In this document: in pieces, positions 1 to 7,911 of the stretch
Numbering within the stretch: position 1 is the first letter of the stretch
Layout of the letters: every line of letters starts with the position of its first letter
Source: Nocardioides pini
Lineage (GTDB): Bacteria; Actinomycetota; Actinomycetes; Propionibacteriales; Nocardioidaceae
Direction of reading: 5' to 3'
Assembly: GCF_026712185.1 (NCBI RefSeq)
Contig: NZ_JAPPUX010000001.1
Span: forward strand, 310,001-374,000
Length of the DNA stretch: 64,000 nt
Notes under the pieces: model-generated
The model's database searches: none
What the model was told of the DNA's origin: nothing
The model's input: only the letters and a program-made list of their open reading frames with translations
Program-made: the position numbers and the translations under genes

Positions 1-882
1 GCCCTGCTGCTGGTGTTCTTCCTCTTCGTCGTCGGGCCGACGGTCTTCATCCTCAGCACCTTCACCGAGTCCCTGGGCGGCTACCTGACGCACCTGCCGA
101 CGATGTCGTTCCGGACCGGCGCCTTCGGCGGCAGCGAGTTCCTCGACGCCTGGACGATCTTCTACTGGGCGTGGTGGATCTCGTGGACGCCCTTCGTGGG
201 CATGTTCATCGCCCGCATCTCCAAGGGCCGCACGATCCGGCAGTTCGTCGTCTACGTGATCCTGGTGCCGAGCGTGGTGTCGTTCGTCTGGTTCTCCATC
301 CTGGCCGGCTCGGCGTTCGACCTGCAGCTGTCGGGCGCGAAGGACCTCGGCGCCGTGCTCGCGGACGAAGGCACGGAGAGCGCGCTGTTCGCCACGCTGC
401 GGGAGTACCCGCTCTCCAGCATCACGGTCGTGCTGGCGGTGTTCCTCGTCGCCATCTTCTTCATCACCGGCGCCGACTCGGCCTCGATCGTCATGGGCAT
501 GCTCAGCCAGCACGGCGAGGAGCACCCGATGCGCTGGCTGGTGATCTTCTGGGGCGTCGCCCAGGGGGCGGTGGCCGCCGTGCTGCTGTTCTCCGGCGGC
601 CTCGGCGCGCTGCAGACCCTGGTGATCATCGTGGCCGGACCGTTCATGCTGGTCATCTGCGCGATGTGCGTGTCGCTCATGAAGGCGCTGCGCGAGGAGC
701 CGTACGAGTCGACGCTGCCCTCGCGGGTGCGCAAGGCCGTGCTGCACGCCCAGAGGTACGACTCGGTGGAGAACCACTCGGTCGCCCTGACCGCGCTCGG
801 GGCCGACCCGGAGGAGGTCATCAGCACGCCCGACGAGGACGAGAGGTCCTCGGGCGCCCGCCGCCGGCCCGAGGGCCCGTAG
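1..882 (+). CDS. BCCT-family betaine/choline/carnitine transporter, C-terminal part
   Basis: The reading frame is open at the first base, so only about 293 C-terminal residues are present; the family is usually 500-650 residues long. The segment YWAWWISWTPFVGMFIARI is the characteristic core signature of BCCT sodium- or proton-coupled importers of quaternary amines. Several further hydrophobic segments follow, and the protein ends in a hydrophilic acidic tail, as BCCT proteins do. It would act in the cytoplasmic membrane. The next genes encode a dimethylglycine-dehydrogenase-like enzyme and an ETF, so glycine betaine or a related methylamine is a plausible substrate. That link is inference from neighbours, not from substrate-binding residues. 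Confidence 0.93.
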   Translation, partial: ALLLVFFLFVVGPTVFILSTFTESLGGYLTHLPTMSFRTGAFGGSEFLDAWTIFYWAWWISWTPFVGMFIARISKGRTIRQFVVYVILVPSVVSFVWFSILAGSAFDLQLSGAKDLGAVLADEGTESALFATLREYPLSSITVVLAVFLVAIFFITGADSASIVMGMLSQHGEEHPMRWLVIFWGVAQGAVAAVLLFSGGLGALQTLVIIVAGPFMLVICAMCVSLMKALREEPYESTLPSRVRKAVLHAQRYDSVENHSVALTALGADPEEVISTPDEDERSSGARRRPEGP

Positions 883-892
883 CCCGACCGTC

Positions 893-936
893 CGCCGTCG
901 CCCCGAGCACCTTGACAGTGCTCCGGGGCGACGGCG
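893..936 (+). terminator. Strong intrinsic terminator after the BCCT gene
   Basis: An inverted repeat begins 11 bases after the stop codon. Arms 893-910 and 918-936 pair over 18 base pairs with one bulged base around the 7-base loop CTTGACA, and the T-rich TACATTTCT follows. This fits a Rho-independent terminator. The loop also holds the TTGACA hexamer used in the next promoter candidate, so the two signals overlap. Confidence 0.75.
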
Positions 937-942
937 TACATT
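912..942 (+). promoter_or_regulatory. Candidate promoter of the dimethylglycine dehydrogenase-etfBA operon
   Basis: A perfect -35 hexamer TTGACA (912-917) is followed after 19 bases by TACATT (937-942), which matches the -10 consensus at four of six positions. A start near 949 would leave a leader of about 87 bases. The spacer is longer than ideal, and the -35 lies inside a terminator loop, so the assignment is provisional. Confidence 0.5.
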
Positions 943-951
943 TCTGGAATC

Positions 952-981
952 GCGCATAGCGCAACTCGTTGCACGATGCGC
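952..981. promoter_or_regulatory. Palindromic operator at the transcription start of the dehydrogenase operon
   Basis: Arms GCGCATAGCGCAAC (952-965) and GTTGCACGATGCGC (968-981) are inverted repeats matching at 12 of 14 positions with a 2-base centre. The site begins 10 bases after the candidate -10 and so overlaps the expected transcription start, a usual position for a repressor operator. No regulator gene is visible in the window. The family (IclR or GntR types would be possible) cannot be decided from the site alone. Confidence 0.55.
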
Positions 982-1035
982 AACCCGCGAGACGCACCAC
1001 CGAGACGCACCACCCGAGCTCCCAGGAGATCCGTC

Positions 1036-3561
1036 ATGGCAGACGTCCCCACGACCGCACGTGTCGTCGTGATCGGTGCCGGCATCGTCGGCAACAGCCT
1101 CGTGCACCACCTGACGCGGCTCGGGTGGACCGACGTCGTGCAGATCGACAAGGGCCCCCTGCCCAACCCCGGCGGTTCGACGGGCCACGCCTCCAACTTC
1201 ATCTTCACCGTTGACCACTCCCGCGAGATCACCGACCTGACGCTCGACTCGGTCGCGCAGTACAAGGAGATGGGTGTCTTCACGCAGTCGGGCGGCTTCG
1301 AGATCGCCCGCACCGAGGAGCGCATGGAGGAGCTGCGGCGACGCATGTCGAGCGCCCGTGCCTGGGGGATCGAGGCCGAGCTGGTCAGCCCGTCCTTCGT
1401 GAAGGAGAAGGTGCCCTTCATCGAGGAGGACCAGTTCATCGGCGCGTTCTGGACGCCCGGGGTCGGGGTGGTCGACTCGCTGCGCGCCGGCACCATCATG
1501 CGCGAGCGCGCCCTCGCCACCGGCGAGCTGACCGTCGTGCCGACCGTCGAGGTGACCGGCCTCGACACGACCGAGGGCCCCCACGGCCGCCGCCGGATCA
1601 CCCGGGTGCGGACGACCGGCGGCGACATCGAGGCCGACGTGGTGGTCATCGCCGCCGGTGTGTGGAGCCCGAAGCTCGGCGACATGGCCGGCATCAGCAT
1701 CCCGCTGACGCCGGCCGTGCACCAGATGATCAGCGTCGGCCCCTGCCCGCAGCTGGCGGAGAGGGAGGGAGAGATCTCCTTCCCGATCGTCCGCGACATG
1801 GACACCTTCTGCTACGAGCGCCAGCACGGCGCCGACATGGAGGTCGGCTCCTACGCCCACCGCGCGATCCTCCACGAGCCGGAGGACATCCCCTCGATCG
1901 AGCAGGCCAAGCTGTCGCCGACCGAGATGCCCTTCACCTCCGACGACTTCGACCCCCAGCTCGAGCAGGCCTACGAGCTCATGCCCGAGCTGCTCGGGGC
2001 CGAGGGCGCCGAGATGCGCTACGCCATCAACGGCCTGCTCTCGCTGACCTGCGACGGCAACCCGATCCTGGGCGAGAGCGACGTCGCCGGACTCTGGACG
2101 GCCGCCGCGGTGTGGATCAAGGAGGGTCCCGGGGTCGGCCGCGCGGTCGCGGAGTGGATGACCGACGGACACTCCGAGATCGACCTGCACCACAGCGACA
2201 TCGCCCGCTTCCACGACCACCAGAAGCGCCGCGAGCACACCCGGCTGCGCACCACCGAGTCGTTCATCAAGACCTACGGCATCGTGCACCCGGGCGAGCA
2301 GTACGAGTCCGACCGCGACCAGCGGCTCTCCCCGATGCACGACTCCCAGGAGAAGCTGGGCGCCGTCTTCTTCGAGACCGCCGGGTGGGAGCGCCCGTTC
2401 TGGTACGAGACCAACGCTTCCCTGCTCGAGGCGTACGGCGACGCGGTCATGCCGCGCGAGCACGAGTGGGACTCCCGCTGGTGGAGCCCGATCATCAACG
2501 CCGAGCACCTCCGCATGCGCGAGGCCGCCGCGGTCATCGACCTGTCGGCGTTCTGCATCTTCGACATCGTCGGCCCCGAGGCCCTCGACGTGGTGCAGAC
2601 GACCTGCGTCGCGCAGTGCGACGTCGCCGTGGGCAAGGTCGTCTACACGCCCGTCCTGGACGCGAAGGGTGGCTTCCGCTCCGACCTCACCGTGATGCGC
2701 CTGGGCGAGGACCACTTCCGGGTCGTCACCGGCGGTGCGCACGGCATGGCCGACCGCGCGTGGTTCGCGGGGCACCTGCCCGAGGCGGGCGCCACGACGC
2801 TCACCGACCTCACCGACGACGTGTCCACCATCGGCATCTGGGGCCCGCGGGCCCGCGACATCGTGTCGTCGCTGACCGCCGACGACGTCTCGGACGCCGG
2901 GTTCGGCTTCCTGACCTGCCGCGAGATCGACCTCGCCGGCACGTCCGTGCTCGCCTCCCGCATCTCCTACGTCGGCGAGCTCGGCTGGGAGCTCTACGTC
3001 CCGATGGAGCACGCCGCCGGGCTGTGGGAGGCGCTCCTCGAGGCGGGCGCCCCGCACGGTGCGGTGCCCGCCGGCATCGGCGTCTACGGCACGACGGGCC
3101 GCATCGAGAAGGGCTACCGCGCCTACGGCGCCGAGCTCGACAGCGAGCGCACCATCGTCGAGGCCGGGATGCAGCGTCCCAAGGTCAAGGCCGCCGACTT
3201 CGTCGGCAAGGAGGCCTACCTCGCCCAGCGGGAGGAGGCACCCCGGGCGGTCCTCTGCACGCTGACGGTCGACGACCACACGTCGGCCTCCGGGACGAAG
3301 CGCTACATGCTCGGCGGGGAGCCGATCCTCACCCGTGACGGCGGCACGCTCACCGACGGCCACGGGCACCACCCGTACGTCACCAGCGCCGGCTCGGCCC
3401 CGTCGCTCGGCAAGCACGTGCTGCTCGCCTACCTGCCACCCGACGAGGCCGTCATCGGCAACCAGCTCGCCGTGTCCTACATGGAGGAGCTCTACCCGGT
3501 CACGGTCGGCTCGATCGATGCGACGCCCCTCCTCGACCCGACCAACGAGCGCATCCGCTGA
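1036..3561 (+). CDS. Dimethylglycine/sarcosine dehydrogenase-type flavoprotein with GcvT domain
   Basis: The 841-residue protein has the architecture of dimethylglycine oxidase/dehydrogenase. An N-terminal FAD domain carries VIGAGIVGNS (G14, G16, G19), a linker region follows, and a folate-binding GcvT-type half runs from about residue 470 to the end. Arthrobacter dimethylglycine oxidase has a similar length, and segments such as PGGST and SYAHR align with it. The reaction would be oxidative demethylation of dimethylglycine or sarcosine, passing the methyl group to tetrahydrofolate. The histidine in GGSTGHASN may be the flavin-linked one known in this family. I chose ATG 1036 because AGGAGAT lies 6 bases upstream; an in-frame start at 976 falls inside the operator. 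The adjoining etfBA suggests electrons go to ETF rather than oxygen. Confidence 0.85.
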   Translation: MADVPTTARVVVIGAGIVGNSLVHHLTRLGWTDVVQIDKGPLPNPGGSTGHASNFIFTVDHSREITDLTLDSVAQYKEMGVFTQSGGFEIARTEERMEELRRRMSSARAWGIEAELVSPSFVKEKVPFIEEDQFIGAFWTPGVGVVDSLRAGTIMRERALATGELTVVPTVEVTGLDTTEGPHGRRRITRVRTTGGDIEADVVVIAAGVWSPKLGDMAGISIPLTPAVHQMISVGPCPQLAEREGEISFPIVRDMDTFCYERQHGADMEVGSYAHRAILHEPEDIPSIEQAKLSPTEMPFTSDDFDPQLEQAYELMPELLGAEGAEMRYAINGLLSLTCDGNPILGESDVAGLWTAAAVWIKEGPGVGRAVAEWMTDGHSEIDLHHSDIARFHDHQKRREHTRLRTTESFIKTYGIVHPGEQYESDRDQRLSPMHDSQEKLGAVFFETAGWERPFWYETNASLLEAYGDAVMPREHEWDSRWWSPIINAEHLRMREAAAVIDLSAFCIFDIVGPEALDVVQTTCVAQCDVAVGKVVYTPVLDAKGGFRSDLTVMRLGEDHFRVVTGGAHGMADRAWFAGHLPEAGATTLTDLTDDVSTIGIWGPRARDIVSSLTADDVSDAGFGFLTCREIDLAGTSVLASRISYVGELGWELYVPMEHAAGLWEALLEAGAPHGAVPAGIGVYGTTGRIEKGYRAYGAELDSERTIVEAGMQRPKVKAADFVGKEAYLAQREEAPRAVLCTLTVDDHTSASGTKRYMLGGEPILTRDGGTLTDGHGHHPYVTSAGSAPSLGKHVLLAYLPPDEAVIGNQLAVSYMEELYPVTVGSIDATPLLDPTNERIR

Positions 3562-4334
3562 TGGTCGATCCACTGGTCTGCGTCAAGCGCGTGGTCGACG
3601 CGACGAGCGAGGTCGTCCTCACCGACGACGAGCAGGGCGTCGACGGGCGCTACGCCGGCTTCACCACGAGCGCCCACGAGGAGTGCGCGGTCGAGCTCGC
3701 CGTCCGCATCGCCGCCGACGCCGGCGGCACCGCAACCGTCATGACCCTCGGTGACGACGACGCCGTGGAGCAGCTGCGGGCCGCGCTCGCCGTCGGCTGC
3801 GCCGCGGCCACCCACGTGGTGGCCGACGCGCAGGCGTTCGGCCCCGCCGACGTCGCCCGGGAGATCGCCGCCGTGGTCCGCGACCACGAGGCAGCGGGCA
3901 CGCCCCACGAGCTGGTGCTGCTGGGCAACGACGCCGCCGACACGGGCGACTTCCAGGTCGGCATCCGCCTCGCCTACGAGCTCGGCTGGCCCGTCGTGAA
4001 CGGCGTCAGCACCGTCACGGTCGCCGACGGCGAGGTGACGGCGAGCGGGTCGGGACCCGACGGCCACGAGACCTTCCGCCTCCCGCTCCCCGCGGTGGTC
4101 ACGGTCCTCGAGGGCGGCGTGGAGCCGCGCTACCCGAGCGTCCCCGGACGGATGAAGGCCAAGAAGGTGCCCATCGAGGAGCGCCGGCCCACGGCGGACC
4201 CGGTCGGGCCGTCCCGCGTGCGGCTGGTGCTGCCCCCTCCCTCCCCGTCGACCGTCCAGGTCCTCGGCACGGGGCCCGAGGCCGCACCCGCGGTCGTCGA
4301 CCTCTTCGAGCAGCTGGGGGTGCTGGCGCGATGA
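3561..4334 (+). CDS. etfB: Electron transfer flavoprotein, beta subunit
   Basis: A 257-residue EtfB/FixA-family protein that binds AMP and, with EtfA, carries electrons from flavin dehydrogenases to the respiratory chain. The start LVCVKRVVDATSEVVL and the later segment GRMKAKKVPIEE are typical of the family, and the length is normal. Its ATG shares one base with the stop of the dehydrogenase (TGATG), which implies translational coupling. The C-terminal tail is proline-rich. The position directly behind a dimethylglycine-dehydrogenase-like gene suggests a dedicated ETF rather than the housekeeping fatty-acid oxidation ETF. That specificity is inference. Confidence 0.93.
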   Translation: MVDPLVCVKRVVDATSEVVLTDDEQGVDGRYAGFTTSAHEECAVELAVRIAADAGGTATVMTLGDDDAVEQLRAALAVGCAAATHVVADAQAFGPADVAREIAAVVRDHEAAGTPHELVLLGNDAADTGDFQVGIRLAYELGWPVVNGVSTVTVADGEVTASGSGPDGHETFRLPLPAVVTVLEGGVEPRYPSVPGRMKAKKVPIEERRPTADPVGPSRVRLVLPPPSPSTVQVLGTGPEAAPAVVDLFEQLGVLAR

Positions 4335-5311
4335 TCGTCGTCCTGGTCGAGGTCACGCCGGCAGGAGAGGTCGTGGAGACCTCGCTCGAGGCCATGACGT
4401 TCGCGCGCGACCTCGCCGCCGCCGGGGGCGGGGTGCCGATCGACGCGGTCGTCGTCGGCCAGCCCGACGAGGCGCTCGTCGGCACCCTGGCGTCGTACGG
4501 CGCCCGCCGCGTGCACGCGCTCACCGGTCCGGCGTACGACTCGTTCTCCGGCGCCGCGTGGGCGGCCGGGCTGATGGCGGTGCGCGAGCGCGCGGGGGCG
4601 GTCGTCGTCACCGCTGCCGGAACCCCGCGCGGCAACGAGGTCCTGGCCCACGTCGCCGCCCGGTCCGGGGTGCCGATGGCCGCCAACGTGGTGTCCTTCG
4701 GCAGCCTGTCGCCCTTCACGGTCACCCGCCAGGTGGTGGGCGGGGCCGCGCTGGAGGAGATGAGCCTGGCCCAGCGCCCGGCGGTCTTCAGCCTCGCCGG
4801 CCACGCGGTGGAGGCCACCCCGGCCCCGGCCGCGGGTGTAGGCGAGCTGGTCGCGGAGACACCGGAGGTCGCCGACGCCGACCTCGTCGCCCGCGTGGTG
4901 TCCACCGAGGAGCCCGAGCCCGACCTGTCGGGCACGCTCAAGTCGGCGCGCGTCGTCGTCGGCGCCGGTCGCGGCGCCGGCTCGGCGGAGGGGTTCGACG
5001 ACCTCCTCGAGCTCGCCGAGCTGCTCGACGCCCCGCTGGGGGTCTCCCGCGTGGTGACCTCCCTGGGGTGGCGGCCGCACCACGAGCAGGTGGGCCAGAC
5101 CGGCAGCCGCATCTCGCCCGACCTCTACATCCCCTGCGGGATCAGCGGGGCGATCCAGCACTGGGCGGGATGCAGCAGTGCCAGGACGATCCTCGCGATC
5201 AACACCGACCCCGACGCCCCGATGGTCACCAAGGCGACCCACGCGGTCATCGGCGACCTCCACGAGATCATCCCGGCGGTCAACGCCGAGATCCGTCGTC
5301 GCCGCGCCTAG
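4331..5311 (+). CDS. etfA: Electron transfer flavoprotein, alpha subunit
   Basis: A 326-residue EtfA/FixB-family protein. The N-terminal half is the ETF alpha/beta fold. The C-terminal half is the FAD domain with QVGQTGSRISPDLYIPCG followed by ISGAIQHWAG, the classic FAD-binding signature, and then AINTDPDAPM. The ATG overlaps the etfB stop by four bases (ATGA). It pairs with EtfB as a cytoplasmic heterodimer. It is the last gene of the dehydrogenase-etfBA transcription unit, since a hairpin follows about 50 bases downstream. Confidence 0.95.
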   Translation: MIVVLVEVTPAGEVVETSLEAMTFARDLAAAGGGVPIDAVVVGQPDEALVGTLASYGARRVHALTGPAYDSFSGAAWAAGLMAVRERAGAVVVTAAGTPRGNEVLAHVAARSGVPMAANVVSFGSLSPFTVTRQVVGGAALEEMSLAQRPAVFSLAGHAVEATPAPAAGVGELVAETPEVADADLVARVVSTEEPEPDLSGTLKSARVVVGAGRGAGSAEGFDDLLELAELLDAPLGVSRVVTSLGWRPHHEQVGQTGSRISPDLYIPCGISGAIQHWAGCSSARTILAINTDPDAPMVTKATHAVIGDLHEIIPAVNAEIRRRRA

Positions 5312-5358
5312 GGGAGCGGACGTCCCCGCGCCGGGCGACGTCCGGTCGACGTGCGGCG

Positions 5359-5385
5359 GTTGCTCACCCTCTGCGGGTGAGCGGC
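5359..5385 (+). terminator. Hairpin ending the etfBA operon
   Basis: GCTCACCC (5362-5369) and GGGTGAGC (5375-5382) are perfect inverted repeats around TCTGC. The stem extends to 11 pairs with G-U pairs (5359-5385). No T tract follows, which is common in high-G+C genomes. It lies 47 bases after the etfA stop. Confidence 0.5.
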
Positions 5386-5455
5386 GACCACCCTCGACGG
5401 TGCCACACTGCGGCAGACCGGTCGACCGGGACCGGACCTGCGAGAGGGGCCTGCC

Positions 5456-5851
5456 ATGGACGCGATGACCAACGACTTCGGGGACGTACTCCTGTGGTCC
5501 TTCTGGTTCTTCATCTGGATCGCCGCACTCATGGTCTGGTTCCGGTGCCTGTTCGACCTGTTCGGTGACCACACCCTCAGCGGCTGGGGCAAGGCCGGCT
5601 GGGCGCTGCTGCTCATCCTCGTGCCCTGGGTGGGCGCCCTGATCTACCTGATCGCCCGCGGCCGCAGCATGACCGAACGGCAGCTCAGCAGGGCCAAGGA
5701 GATGCAGGCCGCGCAGGAGCAGTACATCCAGCAGGTCGCCGGCACGTCGACCACCCCTGCCGACCAGATCGCCAACGCCAAGGCGCTGCTCGACTCGGGC
5801 ACCATCGACCAGAGCGAGTTCGACGCGCTGAAGGCCAAGGCTCTCGCCTGA
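5456..5851 (+). CDS. Small membrane protein with PLDc_N-like and SHOCT domains
   Basis: 131 residues. Two hydrophobic segments (about residues 9-32 and 43-65) form a membrane hairpin resembling the PLDc_N region seen in many actinobacterial small proteins. A charged linker follows, and the end (ADQIANAKALLDSGTI) is a SHOCT-type short C-terminal domain, which usually mediates oligomerisation. GAGAGGGG lies just upstream of the ATG as a ribosome-binding site. No catalytic function can be assigned. It stands alone between two operons on the same strand. Confidence 0.8.
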   Translation: MDAMTNDFGDVLLWSFWFFIWIAALMVWFRCLFDLFGDHTLSGWGKAGWALLLILVPWVGALIYLIARGRSMTERQLSRAKEMQAAQEQYIQQVAGTSTTPADQIANAKALLDSGTIDQSEFDALKAKALA

Positions 5852-6162
5852 TCGCGGCGGCTCGACGCGGCACTCGACAGGTCCGCACGTCCGTACGGCA
5901 AGACCGACACCGGTTGCGTGAGGCACGGCGCCGTCCGGGGCTCGACGCGTGACACCCGCGCCTGCGGCGCGCTACGACGACCACCTGCTCGTGCTCGACC
6001 ATCCCGGCATCGCCGTGCGTCTCCTCTGGGACGAGCGCGGGTCGTGACGACCGTCTCCTTCCGACCGTAACCTCCCGCGACCTCCCGCGTTGTCCACCCG
6101 AGAGCAGCGCTGGGCGGCAGTCGCCCGGCCCAGTGGCGAGCCAGACGGCAGGGAGGGTGGAC
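5852..6162 (+). promoter_or_regulatory. Leader region of the mce operon with a weak promoter candidate
   Basis: 311 bases without a convincing gene. The best promoter candidate is GTGACG (6044-6049), an 18-base spacer and TAACCT (6068-6073). A tandem 10-base repeat, CCTCCCGCGA then CCTCCCGCGT, follows at 6071-6090. GGGAGGG at 6151-6157 is the ribosome-binding site of the ATPase gene. The promoter match is poor (four and three of six), so this is a region note rather than a firm site. Confidence 0.3.
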
Positions 6163-7119
6163 ATGGGTGTCGAGATCCAGGTCAACGACCTCACCAAGTC
6201 CTTCGGCAAGCAGCTCATCTGGGGCGACGTCACGCTCACCGTGCCGGCCGGCGAGATCTGCGTGATGCTCGGGCCGTCGGGCACCGGCAAGTCGGTGTTC
6301 CTCAAGACCCTGATCGGCCTGCTCAAGCCCGACAAGGGCTCGATCATCATCGAGGGCACCGACATCGCGAGCTGCTCCGAGCGCGAGCTCTACGAGATCC
6401 GCAAGCTGTTCGGCGTGCTGTTCCAGGACGGCGCCATGTTCGGCTCGATGAACCTCTACGACAACGTCGCCTTCCCGTTGCGCGAGCACACGAGGAAGTC
6501 GGAGTCGGAGGTCCGCGACATCGTCATGGAGAAGATGGACCTCGTCGGCCTCCTCGGGGCCGAGGACAAGCTGCCCGGCGAGATCTCCGGCGGCATGCGC
6601 AAGCGCGCGGGGCTGGCCCGCGCCCTGGTCCTCGACCCGGAGATCGTCCTGTTCGACGAGCCCGACTCCGGCCTCGACCCGGTGCGCACGGCCTTCCTCA
6701 ACCAGCTGATCGTCGACCTCAACGCGCAGATCGACGCCACCTTCCTGATCGTCACCCACGACATCAACACCGCCCGCACGGTGCCCGACAACATCGGGCT
6801 GCTCTACCACCGGCACCTGGCGATGTTCGGCCCGCGCGAGCAGCTCCTCAGCTCCGAGGAGCCGGTCGTGCGCCAGTTCCTCAACGCCCAGCGGGTGGGC
6901 CCGATCGGCATGTCGGAGGAGAAGGACGCCGACGAGCTGGCCGCGGAGGCCGGGCAGGAGCTGCCGCCGCTGCCGCCGATCCCGCTCCAGCTCGACCCGT
7001 CCAACGGCACTCCGCGCCGCAGCCAGCGCCCGGCGGGGGAGTGGTGCCGGGAGAACGGCGTGACGCCGCCGCCCGGGTCGTTCGAGTCCAGCAACGCCGG
7101 CCTGGCGCCGGGGGTCTGA
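6163..7119 (+). CDS. mceG: Mce transporter ATPase (MlaF/Mkl/MceG family)
   Basis: A 318-residue ABC ATPase that should energise the Mce lipid importer. It has Walker A GPSGTGKS (near residue 33), the signature region ISGGMRKRAGLARAL and Walker B VLFDEPDSGLDP. The SGGM signature and the glycine-rich loop are typical of MlaF/Mkl ATPases. A C-terminal extension of about 70 residues, rich in Pro and Glu, follows the ATPase core, as in actinobacterial Mkl. I chose ATG 6163 because GGGAGGG sits 5 bases before it; a GTG at 6133 is poorly supported. In mycobacteria this ATPase is unlinked to mce operons, but here it leads the operon. Confidence 0.93.
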   Translation: MGVEIQVNDLTKSFGKQLIWGDVTLTVPAGEICVMLGPSGTGKSVFLKTLIGLLKPDKGSIIIEGTDIASCSERELYEIRKLFGVLFQDGAMFGSMNLYDNVAFPLREHTRKSESEVRDIVMEKMDLVGLLGAEDKLPGEISGGMRKRAGLARALVLDPEIVLFDEPDSGLDPVRTAFLNQLIVDLNAQIDATFLIVTHDINTARTVPDNIGLLYHRHLAMFGPREQLLSSEEPVVRQFLNAQRVGPIGMSEEKDADELAAEAGQELPPLPPIPLQLDPSNGTPRRSQRPAGEWCRENGVTPPPGSFESSNAGLAPGV

Positions 7120-7125
7120 GCCGCC

Positions 7126-7911
7126 ATGTCCACATCGCTGTCCTCGCGCGCCCTCGCGCCGATCGGGATCGCCGGCAACCTGTTCGCCTTCGCCCTCGAC
7201 GTCTTCCGGGGGCTGTTCCGGCGACCGTTCCAGCTGCGCGAGTTCATCCAGCAGGCGTGGTTCATCGCCTCGGTCACCATCATCCCGACCGCGCTGGTCG
7301 CGATCCCCTTCGGTGCGGTCATCGCGCTGCAGGTGGGCGGCCTGATCAAGCAGTTCGGCGCGCAGTCGTTCACCGGCTCGGCGTCGGTGCTCGCGGTGAT
7401 CCAGCAGGCGGCCCCCATCGGCACCGCCCTGCTGATCGCCGGGGCCGGCGGCTCGGCGATCGCGGCCGACCTCGGCGCGCGCAAGATCCGCGAGGAGCTC
7501 GACGCGATGATGGTGCTGGGCATCGACCCGATCCAGCGCCTCGTCGTGCCCCGCGTGCTCGCGTGCATGCTCGTGGCGTTCTTCCTCAACGGCATGGTGA
7601 GCGTCGTCGGCGTGAGCGGCGGCTACGTCTTCAACGTCATCCTCCAGGACGGCACCCCCGGCGCGTACCTCGCGAGCTTCACCGCGCTGGCGCAGCTGCC
7701 CGACCTGTGGATCGGACTGCTGAAGGCGCTCGTCTTCGGCCTGATCGCCGCCGTCGTGGCGTCCTACAAGGGGATGAACGCCAAGGGTGGGCCCAAGGGC
7801 GTCGGCGACGCCGTCAACGAGTCCGTGGTCATCACCTTCCTGCTGCTCTTCGTGGCCAACTTCGTCCTCAGCATGATCTACCTGCAGGTCGTGCCCCCGA
7901 AGGGCGGATGA
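7126..7911 (+). CDS. yrbEA: MlaE/YrbE-type permease A of the Mce system
   Basis: A 261-residue MlaE-family integral membrane protein. The signature GAGGSAIAADLGARKIREEL followed by DAMMVLGI matches the EEIDAL coupling-helix motif of MlaE/YrbE permeases. About five or six hydrophobic segments are visible. It starts six bases after the ATPase stop. It should form the inner-membrane core together with YrbEB, with MceG on the cytoplasmic side and Mce proteins on the outside. Confidence 0.94.
   Translation: MSTSLSSRALAPIGIAGNLFAFALDVFRGLFRRPFQLREFIQQAWFIASVTIIPTALVAIPFGAVIALQVGGLIKQFGAQSFTGSASVLAVIQQAAPIGTALLIAGAGGSAIAADLGARKIREELDAMMVLGIDPIQRLVVPRVLACMLVAFFLNGMVSVVGVSGGYVFNVILQDGTPGAYLASFTALAQLPDLWIGLLKALVFGLIAAVVASYKGMNAKGGPKGVGDAVNESVVITFLLLFVANFVLSMIYLQVVPPKGG

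Noticed and set aside
5949..6047. A 32-codon GTG frame before the mce operon (VTPAPAARYDDHLLVLDH...)
   Set aside because: No ribosome-binding site, no recognised family, and its end overlaps the promoter candidate. It could be a remnant, but evidence is too thin.
6071..6090. Tandem CCTCCCGCGA / CCTCCCGCGT as an operator of the mce operon
   Set aside because: Two short direct units without symmetry; no known mce regulator site resembles it. Mentioned only in the region note.
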